Shown here one piece after another: positions 6,713 through 14,800 of a DNA stretch of 15,243 nucleotides. The position numbers and the translations under genes were made by a program. The stretch is from Caryophanales bacterium UBA782 (GTDB lineage Bacteria > Bacillota_I > Bacilli_A > RFN20 > CAG-826), in NCBI GenBank assembly GCA_002296455.1, contig DBJG01000039.1:1-15243 (forward strand), written 5' to 3'. Numbering within the stretch: the stretch's first letter is position 1; each line of letters begins with the position of its first letter. Below the pieces are notes generated by a model. It did no database searches. It was not told the DNA's origin and was given only the letters and a program-made list of their open reading frames with translations.

Positions 6713-7954
6713 ATGAAAAAAGCTTTGGTCTTGTGCGGTGGGGGCTCTCAAGGGGCATATGAACTCGGCGTTTGGGAGTATTTAAATGAAATAGGCGCGC
6801 ATTTTGATATTGTCGTTGGGACTTCCATCGGCGCGCTTATGGGGGCGATGTATGTATCTCAAGATTTCGATAAATGCGTGCGCTTATGGGAAAACATCTC
6901 TCCGGGAAAGGTGATGGAAAACGGCTTTAATCTGGATAGTGATTTTTTGGATTTGCCTTTGGAAAAGGGAGCAAGCACTCTTCTTCGTTTTGGAAAAAGC
7001 TACCTTGCAAACAAAGGAGCGGATGTTTCGCCATTAATTCAAATCGTGCGAGATAATATCGATCCAAAAAAAGTTTTAGCTTCGAAAATCACCCTAGGAG
7101 TCGTCACGACGGAATATCCATCATTTAAAGAAGTGGATGTTGAGATTCATAAGCAAAAGGAGGAGGACGTGTTATCTTATTTGCTCGCTTCCGCCTCGTG
7201 TTGGCCTATTTTTCCTGTGTTTAAAATCGGGGAGAAAAAATTTGTTGACGGCGGGCTAATCAACAACCTTCCAATCGATTTCGCGCTTCGCTTAGGGGCC
7301 GAAGAAATCGTCGCCGTTGTTTTGCGTGCGTTCCCGAAAACGCCGCAACGGTTTGAACTGACTGAGCTTCCTTTTGTTAGAGTTATCGATTCTGCTCACG
7401 ATTTGGGGCCATTGTTAAGACTCGATCCATTGGCTTCAAAGAAATTACGAAAAATTGGTTATCTCGATGCGAAAAAAGTGTATGGGAAGGCTTATGGAAA
7501 ATGGTTTACGTTTCGGCCCTCTCCATTCTTATTCAAGCAAGCAAATCGCTTTGTTTCGAATTTATTCCATTGCTTTTATCGTAGCAAAAAAGAAATCGAT
7601 CGTTTTTTGGATCTACAATCGCCTTCATCGGCCCTAGATTATTATCTCGGCACGCTTGAAGGGCTTGGAAAACTATATCGTCTTCCTTACTTACAGGAGT
7701 ATTCTCTACCGGAGTTCATTTCCGCTTTAAAAGAGGCGATGGAAGAAAGACATCCGACTAAAAAAGAGGATGACCCCCTATCTAATCCGAATGTCATTAA
7801 TGTGATTGCGAAGGGCGATATCGGTTTTTATGCCGCCCTTCACTACCATTTCATGAAAGGGGATGCTGAAAAACGGGTCGAAAGATTCATCGGCAAGAAC
7901 CCTTCTATTCCCTTGGCCTTATCCCTTTTTGAAACACACAAAAGCCTTTTTTGA
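6713..7954 (+). CDS. Patatin-like phospholipase / serine acyl hydrolase (RssA-like)
   Basis: This 413-residue protein has the patatin catalytic set: oxyanion loop GGGSQG (residues 9-14), nucleophile elbow G36-T-S38-I-G40 and the catalytic Asp in D179-GG. S38 and D179 form the Ser-Asp dyad used to hydrolyse acyl esters of lipids. The patatin domain fills about the first 200 residues. The rest (about 210-413) is an extra helical region that I do not recognise, making the protein longer than the ~300-residue bacterial RssA type. There is no signal peptide, so it probably works on the cytoplasmic face of the membrane in lipid turnover. It follows yqgF by 45 bases and may have its own promoter. 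Its stop lies 26 bases before the preferred queH start. The family is certain; the substrate is unknown. Confidence 0.92.
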   Translation: MKKALVLCGGGSQGAYELGVWEYLNEIGAHFDIVVGTSIGALMGAMYVSQDFDKCVRLWENISPGKVMENGFNLDSDFLDLPLEKGASTLLRFGKSYLANKGADVSPLIQIVRDNIDPKKVLASKITLGVVTTEYPSFKEVDVEIHKQKEEDVLSYLLASASCWPIFPVFKIGEKKFVDGGLINNLPIDFALRLGAEEIVAVVLRAFPKTPQRFELTELPFVRVIDSAHDLGPLLRLDPLASKKLRKIGYLDAKKVYGKAYGKWFTFRPSPFLFKQANRFVSNLFHCFYRSKKEIDRFLDLQSPSSALDYYLGTLEGLGKLYRLPYLQEYSLPEFISALKEAMEERHPTKKEDDPLSNPNVINVIAKGDIGFYAALHYHFMKGDAEKRVERFIGKNPSIPLALSLFETHKSLF

Positions 7955-7980
7955 CGATAAAGAAAACGAATCGGGCACCC

Positions 7981-8652
7981 ATGGAAAAGACGAAAATTAA
8001 TTATTACCGAATCTCATTAAAAGAAATGGAGGCGATCCCAAACGGAGAAAAACCCTCCTTGCTTTTACATTCGTGCTGTGGACCATGCGCTTGTTGGCCA
8101 TTACTTTTTTTGTGCAAGAAATTTCAAGTCACGATTTATTTCAACAATAGCAATATCTATCCTTCGAAAGAGTATGATCGCAGGTTAGAAGAGCTGAAAA
8201 AATTGCTCACTTATATCAAAAAAGATTATGGGTATGATGTCGCTCTTATCGTCACTCCCTACGCAAACGAGGAATACAATCGCTATTTGTCGCCTTATAA
8301 AGACGACCCAGAGGGTGGAAGAAGATGCAAGATGTGTTACGAAAAACGCATGAAAGAGGCCTATGACTACGCGGAAGTCAATGGCTTCGACTATTTCTGC
8401 ACCGTGATGACGATTTCTCGACAAAAAGATAGCCAAGTGATGAATGAGATTGGCAAAAAATTAGAGGGTGAGCACAAAAGGACTAAGTATTTTTATAGTG
8501 ATTTTAAAAAGGCAAACGGCATTGTCCTTGGCCGCGAATTAAGAATCAAATACGGTCTTTATAACCAAAATTATTGTGGCTGCGTTTATAGTTATGAAAA
8601 ACGTTTAGCGTGGGATAAAGAACATCCAAAAACGGATGAGAAATCGAAATAA
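7981..8652 (+). CDS. queH: Epoxyqueuosine reductase QueH
   Basis: This 223-residue cytoplasmic Fe-S enzyme should reduce epoxyqueuosine to queuosine at the wobble base of tRNAs with GUN anticodons, the last step of queuosine synthesis. The family cysteine motifs are present: HSC32-C33-GPC36, RRC116-KMC119-YEKR and YC199-GC201. FNNSNIYPSKEYDRRLEE and TVMTISRQKDSQ also match QueH (formerly DUF208). ATG 7981 gives an N-terminus (MEKTKINYYR) like relatives I remember. An in-frame TTG at 7951 would overlap the patatin stop by four bases, but has no ribosome site. No other queuosine gene is in the window, so the cell may salvage precursor or carry the pathway elsewhere. It converges on the tetR-like gene with only 21 bases between. 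Confidence 0.93.
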   Translation: MEKTKINYYRISLKEMEAIPNGEKPSLLLHSCCGPCACWPLLFLCKKFQVTIYFNNSNIYPSKEYDRRLEELKKLLTYIKKDYGYDVALIVTPYANEEYNRYLSPYKDDPEGGRRCKMCYEKRMKEAYDYAEVNGFDYFCTVMTISRQKDSQVMNEIGKKLEGEHKRTKYFYSDFKKANGIVLGRELRIKYGLYNQNYCGCVYSYEKRLAWDKEHPKTDEKSK

Positions 8653-8673
8653 CCATGCAAAAACCTATTCAAA

Positions 8674-9264
8674 TCAGCGGTTAATGATGAGATTACTTGC
8701 GACGGCGTCGTTATAAATGCCGATAAATCCTTTTTCGATTTGCTCTTTGGTAAGCCGCTTTCCGCGGAGAAGTTTTGCGATAAGCGCGCTATACCCGCCG
8801 ACGATAAAGGCGCTTACATAATCCTTTCTATATTTGATGTGATATACGTTGCTTAACTCATCAATCAATCGGTTGACGATATTCTCAATCGTGCCGTTTA
8901 AGACTTCGCTTCCCAAAGAATTGTTGCTATCGATGATGGAAAGAATTTCCTCTTTGCGGTTAAAGCATTCCTCAATGACTTCTCCGCTTATGAGCGCGCA
9001 TGTTTCGCACAAAGAAGTTGCTTGATTCCTTGCTAATGAAGAAGCGCATTTTTTATAGATTTCATCCGCGATGGAATTGACGACATCGTTTAAGAGATCG
9101 TACTTATCGTCATAATGACGATAAAAGGTCATTTTATTGATATGAGCGGAATCACAAATGTCCTTCACGGATATTTTTTCAAAAGGCTCTTCTTTAAGTA
9201 GGGTAAGAAGCGCATTCCTTAAATCGCGCTTGCTGCGATAGATTCTAAAATCATGTTCTTCCAT
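8674..9264 (-). CDS. TetR/AcrR family transcriptional regulator
   Basis: This 196-residue protein is of typical TetR length. Residues about 9-60 form the DNA-binding domain: SKRDLRNALLTLLKEEPFEKISVKDICDSAHINKMTFYRHYDDKYDLL, with the helix-turn-helix at about 32-52. The remaining helices form a ligand-binding/dimerisation domain resembling the DhaS-like C-terminal type. The start is ATG 9264 because AAGGAAG lies 8 bases upstream. A GTG at 9363 in the same frame would add 33 residues but has no ribosome site. It is divergent from the MMPL transporter gene; palindromes at 9294-9319 and 9389-9402 are plausible operators. By analogy with other divergent TetR/efflux pairs it probably represses the transporter and itself. 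The ligand is unknown. Confidence 0.9.
   Translation of the reverse strand: MEEHDFRIYRSKRDLRNALLTLLKEEPFEKISVKDICDSAHINKMTFYRHYDDKYDLLNDVVNSIADEIYKKCASSLARNQATSLCETCALISGEVIEECFNRKEEILSIIDSNNSLGSEVLNGTIENIVNRLIDELSNVYHIKYRKDYVSAFIVGGYSALIAKLLRGKRLTKEQIEKGFIGIYNDAVASNLIINR
9104..9124. repeat. 21-base near-perfect palindrome inside the tetR-like gene
   Basis: TTATCGTCAT (9104-9113) and ATGACGATAA (9115-9124) are exact 10-base reverse complements around one base. They lie in the codons for YRHYDDK at the end of the recognition helix. It may be an intragenic operator, an mRNA hairpin or a coincidence of codon choice. Confidence 0.5.
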
Positions 9265-9272
9265 ATTACGTA

Positions 9273-9279
9273 CTTCCTT
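9273..9279 (-). promoter_or_regulatory. Ribosome binding site fixing the tetR-like start
   Basis: The minus strand reads AAGGAAG with an 8-base spacer to ATG 9264. This supports the short form of the regulator over the GTG-initiated long form. Confidence 0.65.
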
Positions 9280-9293
9280 AAACGTAGCGATAT

Positions 9294-9319
9294 GCATACG
9301 TATTAGTTCATTCGTATGC
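9294..9319. promoter_or_regulatory. Inverted repeat, possible TetR operator
   Basis: GCATACG (9294-9300) and CGTATGC (9313-9319) are exact 7-base reverse complements 12 bases apart. They lie in the leader/promoter region of the tetR-like gene and just upstream of the TTGACA box of the transporter promoter. The position fits an autoregulatory operator; which regulator binds is inference. Confidence 0.4.
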
Positions 9320-9328
9320 GTAACTTCT

Positions 9329-9356
9329 TTGACAAGCGAATTATTTGGCTTATGGT
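9329..9356 (+). promoter_or_regulatory. Promoter of the MMPL/exoprotein unit
   Basis: A perfect TTGACA (9329-9334) is followed after 16 bases by TATGGT (9351-9356, four of six matches). Transcription would start near 9364, leaving a leader of about 60 bases that contains the 9389-9402 palindrome. The -10 is imperfect, which fits a regulated promoter. Confidence 0.45.
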
Positions 9357-9388
9357 TATTCACGCCTGTTTACTAGAGGCAAGATAAC

Positions 9389-9402
9389 AATACACCTGTA
9401 TT
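9389..9402. promoter_or_regulatory. Perfect 6-2-6 palindrome, possible TetR operator
   Basis: AATACA and TGTATT flank CC, a perfect palindrome in the leader of the transporter gene, 23 bases before its ATG. An imperfect direct copy of its right half and flank (CACGCCTGTTTAC, 9361-9373, compared with TACACCTGTATTC, 9391-9403) lies exactly 30 bases upstream. A repressor bound here would lie just downstream of the predicted transcription start. Confidence 0.45.
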
Positions 9403-9424
9403 CATAAATTGAAAGGAGAAAAAG

Positions 9425-11836
9425 ATGAAAAAAATCGCCGAATTCATTGTTAAATTCCGCACGTTATTTCTTGCCATCTTTATCGCCTTTGGCGCTTATT
9501 GCGTGTACGGAATGACACAAACGAAGATTGAATATGATGTCTCCACTTATTTAAGCGAAACCACCGACACGAAAAAAGCCTTAGGCATCATGGACAAAGA
9601 GTTTTATACCTTCGGCTCAACGACGATCATGGTTAAAAATGTCTCCTTCTTTGAAGCGGATAAACTTCACGAAGACATTTTGGATATCGATGGCGTCAAG
9701 GATCTCCCCTTTTATAATACGGAGGATTATTACAAGGACGGATGCGCCCTTTTTTCAATCACTTATGACGGAACAGAAGATGATGAAGTCACGCTTTCGG
9801 CCTATACGAAAACGAAAGACATCTTGTCTTCCTATGATTATTACGTGAAAAACGATTTGGCGGATAACTATGCCGACTCCTTACAGACTTCCATCAATTT
9901 CGTTCTTCTTATCGCGGTGGCAATTATCATTATCGTTCTCCTATTTACCAGTGAATCATTCATGGAAGTCCCTGTCTTTTTGGCGACATTCGGGATGGCC
10001 GCTTTAATGAATATGGGTACCAATTATTGGCTTGGGACGATTTCTTTTGTTTCGAATTCTGTTTGCTCGATTCTTCAACTTGCCCTCGCAATCGATTACG
10101 CGATTATTCTTGCTAATCGCTTTCAAGAAGAAAAAGCATTTTCTAGGAACGATAGCAAAGAGGCAATGGCGGTGGCATTAAGCAAGGCGATTCCTGAAAT
10201 CGGCGGCTCCTCTTTGACCACGATTGCCGGCATGGCCGCTTTAACGACGATGTCTTTCCGCCTTGGCGGCGATTTGGGCTTTGCCTTAATCAAGTCCATT
10301 CTCTTTTCAATGGTTTCTGTGTTCTTCATCATGCCTGCGCTTTTGCTTTTGTTTGATAAACCTATTACGAAAACCATGCACAAAAGCCTTGTCCCAAAGA
10401 TTTCTTGGCTTGGCAAATTCGATGTGAATAGCAAATACGTCATGCCTGTTTTGTTCCTTGTTTTAGCAGGGGTGTCTTGCTTCTATTCCTTCAAAGTCGA
10501 CTATTGCTTTGGACAAAACACCATCGATACCAATCGCCCAAGCGAAGCGATGATTGCGAAACGGGAAATCGCGCGCGTTTTCGGCGACAGCAACCAATTC
10601 GTCATCGTTCTGCCTGGCAATGATTACGATGAGCAATATGACATCCTGAATATGGTGGAAGAAGAGCCGCTCATCAAAAGCGCAACGGGAATCGCGAACG
10701 TCGAAATCACGCAAAACGACATTACGTATCGCTTGCCCGAGAAGATGAACTATCGCGAATTCTCTGAATTCTTAAATACAGATGATAGCAACACTGATGC
10801 GATTTATAACGCCTATGCCTTCTTTAGCAAAGAGGATAGCAAAGACGCCGCGGAAGAAGTCATGATTTATCAAGCCAACAAGCTTGCTTATGAGGCTTCC
10901 CTTATCGAGCTCGCCGACACGGCTTTTGAACACGACGATTTCATTCAGGCGATTCTTGCCGATGACGCGGACGCTTTAGAAAATTACGAAGACATTCGCG
11001 ACCAGATTCAAGACGCCGAGAAACAGTTGATCGGCGAACATTATTCTCGCCTTGTTTTTGAAATCAGCGGGAGCGATGAATCGAAAGATACTTTCGCCCT
11101 CATCAAGCGCCTTCAAAAGAAAGTGAAAGATAAATACCCCAATGCCATTTTCGCGGGGGACGCGATGGCGAATTATGACATCTCGAATAGCTTCACCTTA
11201 GACAATACAAAGGTTAGCGTCTTCACGATCCTTTTCGTTTATGTCATCTTGCTATTCACGTTCAAAAACTGGGCGATCCCTCTTCCGCTCGTCTTCACCA
11301 TCCAAAGCGCGGTATTTATCAATTTAGCATATTTTGCCTGGGTGGGAAGCAATTGCTATTTCTTCGTCAACCTCATCGTTTCCGCGATTCAAATGGGCGC
11401 GACTATCGATTACGCGATTGTCATCACGAACCGCTACATGGATTTGCGAAAAAATAGCCAGAGTCGCGCCCAAGCCATGATCGATTCCTTGAACCAGGCT
11501 TTCCCAACCATCCTCACGAGTGGAACCATTCTTGTTTCCGCCTCCTTCTTAATCGGAATCATGGTGGAAGACCCGCTCATTTCCACATTGGGTTCCTGCT
11601 TATGCAGAGGATGCCTTATCTCGATCGCCTGTGCGATGATCGTGATGCCTTCTTTGCTCCTCTTATTCGACAGATTCATCGACAAAGCGGATCTGGAAGA
11701 GAAACTGAATTTCTTCAATCGCGAGCTCAATATGCCTATGAAAAAAATCAAAAAGAGAATTCGAGCGGTGGAATCCGCCATTGATTCGAAAGTGGAATCC
11801 GTTTCGCAAACGGAGAAAGGAGAAAACAGTAAATGA
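9425..11836 (+). CDS. MMPL/RND-superfamily membrane transporter (HAE3-like)
   Basis: This 803-residue protein has the RND-type layout: TM1 (about residues 10-30), a first extracytoplasmic domain (about 31-155), TM2-TM6 (about 156-310), TM7 (about 337-355), a second extracytoplasmic domain (about 356-595), TM8-TM12 (about 597-755) and a charged cytoplasmic tail. The MMPL signature occurs in both halves: ALAIDYAIILANRF in TM4 and GATIDYAIVITNRY in TM10, whose Asp-Tyr pair serves in proton relay. It would move lipids, lipid-linked molecules or hydrophobic compounds by proton motive force. ATG 9425 has AAGGAG (9413-9418) 6 bases upstream. The end overlaps the next gene by ATGA, so the two are translationally coupled. 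The divergent TetR-like gene likely controls it. Drug efflux is the other common role; substrate unknown. Confidence 0.92.
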   Translation: MKKIAEFIVKFRTLFLAIFIAFGAYCVYGMTQTKIEYDVSTYLSETTDTKKALGIMDKEFYTFGSTTIMVKNVSFFEADKLHEDILDIDGVKDLPFYNTEDYYKDGCALFSITYDGTEDDEVTLSAYTKTKDILSSYDYYVKNDLADNYADSLQTSINFVLLIAVAIIIIVLLFTSESFMEVPVFLATFGMAALMNMGTNYWLGTISFVSNSVCSILQLALAIDYAIILANRFQEEKAFSRNDSKEAMAVALSKAIPEIGGSSLTTIAGMAALTTMSFRLGGDLGFALIKSILFSMVSVFFIMPALLLLFDKPITKTMHKSLVPKISWLGKFDVNSKYVMPVLFLVLAGVSCFYSFKVDYCFGQNTIDTNRPSEAMIAKREIARVFGDSNQFVIVLPGNDYDEQYDILNMVEEEPLIKSATGIANVEITQNDITYRLPEKMNYREFSEFLNTDDSNTDAIYNAYAFFSKEDSKDAAEEVMIYQANKLAYEASLIELADTAFEHDDFIQAILADDADALENYEDIRDQIQDAEKQLIGEHYSRLVFEISGSDESKDTFALIKRLQKKVKDKYPNAIFAGDAMANYDISNSFTLDNTKVSVFTILFVYVILLFTFKNWAIPLPLVFTIQSAVFINLAYFAWVGSNCYFFVNLIVSAIQMGATIDYAIVITNRYMDLRKNSQSRAQAMIDSLNQAFPTILTSGTILVSASFLIGIMVEDPLISTLGSCLCRGCLISIACAMIVMPSLLLLFDRFIDKADLEEKLNFFNRELNMPMKKIKKRIRAVESAIDSKVESVSQTEKGENSK

Positions 11837-14800
11837 AAAAAACGATTTTGATGATGCTTGGGGCCCTTTCTTTGGCCTCCTCGTCCTTATTAATTCAAGA
11901 GCCAACGCTTCGCGCATTGGCGGAAGGGGAAGAAGAGTCGCCCTCTGGCGAGTCTTCATCATCCTCTTTGTCTAACATCAATTACTATCTTTGCTTATCA
12001 AACCAGAACTATCGGCAAAAGAACGCGAATCGCTTCAATTACGAGGAAAGCGATTCCCTTTATCACCTAGAAGAAGTGACTCTCTCTAACACGATTGATT
12101 TTTACGTCGGCGGGGACGATGGGACGAAGTGGCTAGACACAGACGGCACGAATTATCGCGTCGATGAGGCGAACCTCCTTTCCTATGATTTCCTTTTTTC
12201 GCCGACGAAAATATTTTCTTCGGAAGAGAACGGATATACCAAAACCAATACCCATTTCACCTATAAAATTCATACAAAAGATAACGTTAAAATTTTAGTG
12301 AATGAAGTCGAAAAGGAACTTACTTATAACGCTTATCAAAACGTTTATGAGGCTTATTATCTTTCTTCGATTGAGCTACACGCTAACGATGTCGTGAAGA
12401 AAGAGGAAGAAACCCACACCATCGAAAATGATGGCTATTATCGAATTGTGTATACGCCTGGAAAAACAATAGACGGCAACGAATACCTTTTCGACGAAAA
12501 TGGGAATTATGGAAGTGGCGATGATTATATTTATCACCTCTATATCGAAGATGCGCCTCTTTATTATCTTGCTTTTGAGGAGCAGCTTCGTAGCAAAGAG
12601 GAAGGGGTTGGCGTGCGCGACTATCTCGCGTATCCATTAACTCGTGATGAGTCCAAAGTGACTACGCCTACTTACCGTTCGCCTTCTTTCTTCGTCGATG
12701 AAGAAAATAAAAAACTCCATTACATGCTTTATCGGAAGGAAAAAGATCACTATAAGCGTGTCGATGAGGATGACGAATGGAGCAAAACCATTATGATCAC
12801 CGATCGGGGATGGAACCAATTCCTCATCACGGATAACGCTTCTTCTTTCTCTTTGACGAGCGAAGAGGAAACGGCGGATTTCAAAGGCTTCTACCTCGCG
12901 GGCGATATGAACGATTACCTTTATGACGAGGAGGGAAGGATCGATTTGTCCGACGATTATAAATTCGTGAAAATCGGAGAGGACGGAGATTACTATAACA
13001 AAGACTACGACCAGTACCTTCTTACGCTCCTCGTGGATGAAAATGGTGCCTCTTTCTATATCAGCAATGGGAAAGATAAGTATCGCGACGGGAAAGATTT
13101 GATCACCATTAACGATGCGGGCCGTTATGACATTCTTTTCAGCGAAGAGCATGTTTATGGGAGAGGAAGGCATTATCGCTATTCCTTGCTCGATGAAACA
13201 AAAGACATCGAAGAGGTGGAAATCGCTTCTACTGCCGCTTGGAATGAGTTCGCTTCGCACTGCAATAGCGATGCTTCTTATAGTGAAAACAAAGTCGTTT
13301 ATTTAACAAAAGACATTGATTTTGTAGGGATTTCGTTCACTCCGATTCAAAATTGGAGCGGCGCATTCTATGGGTCTTTCCATATATTAAAGAACATCAC
13401 CCTTTCATCAAATTACGCCCAATCTAGTGTTTTTGAGCTCGTGAGCCAAAAAGGTTCTATTGAGCGATTGTTGGTGGAAAACTTCACGGCGAATCTTGGG
13501 GGCACGGATAATGTCGGCCTTGTTGGCAAAAACTACGGGAATATCGATAAAATCACCCTTTCAAGCGGCGAATTGGTCGGAAAGAGAAACGTCGGTCTCG
13601 TCGCAATTAACGGTAGAGCCAAATATGAGAAAGGTGACGCGCCGAATAGCAATGAGACCTATCAATTTGGCACCATCTCTAACTGCGTGAACCGCGCTTC
13701 GATCCGTGGGGGGAGCAATGTCGGCGGCATCGCTGGACTCAATCTCGGAATCGTGAAAGGGGCAACGAACGAAGGATCCGTCTCTGGCTACAATTCCTCC
13801 TCGAACGCGACCGTTCTCAATATCGGTGGCATCGCCGGGTATGGCGTTGGCAAAATCTATGATTCCTTGAACAAAGGCAAGATCCTTAGTCAAAATACTT
13901 CTCTATACGTCGGTGGCATCGCTGGATTAGATAATGGCGAATGCTATTTCGTCAAAAACGAAGGATCGGTCCAAGGTGATAAATACATCGGAGGGATCGT
14001 CGGCTATTATGGTTCGGTGAGCAAAAATGAAAACGATCTCACGAAATATTTCGAAGGCACCCCGTATGAAGAATTCGTCAAAGATTATTTTGCGACCGGG
14101 GAAGAAGAGGACGAGCAATATGATGGCGTGAAAAACGCGTTTGCTTATGCTATGAATTTCGCCTCGGTGCGCGCAAAAGGCTATGTTGGCGGCATTATCG
14201 GCAGCGTTTCCTCCTCTTCGCTCATCATCAAAAACTCTATGTCTCATGCCGATATCCTCGCTAGCTCTGGCAATGACGCTGGCGGTATCGTCGGCGATTT
14301 AGGGAGCGCGAGCGTTCGCTCTTCCTTTAGCACTGGCAAAATCAAAGCCAAGAAATATGTCGGCGGAATCGCTGGGAATGGCGGCACGATCCTCGATTCT
14401 TTTTCAAGTGCGACCCTTGAAGGCGATGATTATGTTGGCGGCTTAGCAGGGTACGCTAGCGCGATATCTTCCTCCATTTCCAACACGCTTCTTCTTGCGG
14501 AAGAGAGTAATGCGCACGTTGGTGAAATCGCCGGCGGTTCGAGCGCTTATATTGAAGCGACGAGTTCCTTTAGCGATTCCTTCGCCTATAACTATTACGT
14601 CGGAAACAAAGGCGGCGTCAATGGCGTGGAGTACGCTTCTAACGATGCCGCAAAGCATCTATTGCCTTCCATCTTAGCGAGCAAAGGAACTCTGTCTAGC
14701 GCCCTTTCTTTGCATTTCGATCATGACTATTGGGTGGGTGGGAATGACGAAAAGACCTACCCCGTGCTCAAGAATTTCCTCGAAGTGGAAAAGAACGATG

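Noticed and set aside
7951..7980. TTG 7951 as the queH start, overlapping the patatin stop
   Set aside because: No ribosome site precedes it, and the added ten residues do not resemble QueH N-termini; ATG 7981 is preferred.
9265..9363. Longer form of the TetR-like protein from GTG 9363
   Set aside because: There is no ribosome site before GTG 9363, while ATG 9264 has AAGGAAG at 8 bases. The extra residues do not resemble a TetR N-terminus, and that stretch holds an inverted repeat and a promoter.
12637..13260. 207-residue open frame on the minus strand inside the exoprotein gene
   Set aside because: It lies wholly opposite a continuous, well-motivated plus-strand frame with a signal peptide and GLUG repeats. 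Its product is low-complexity (strings of I, V, F and R) and has no ribosome site. The same holds for the minus-strand frames at 13561-13893 and 13927-14247.
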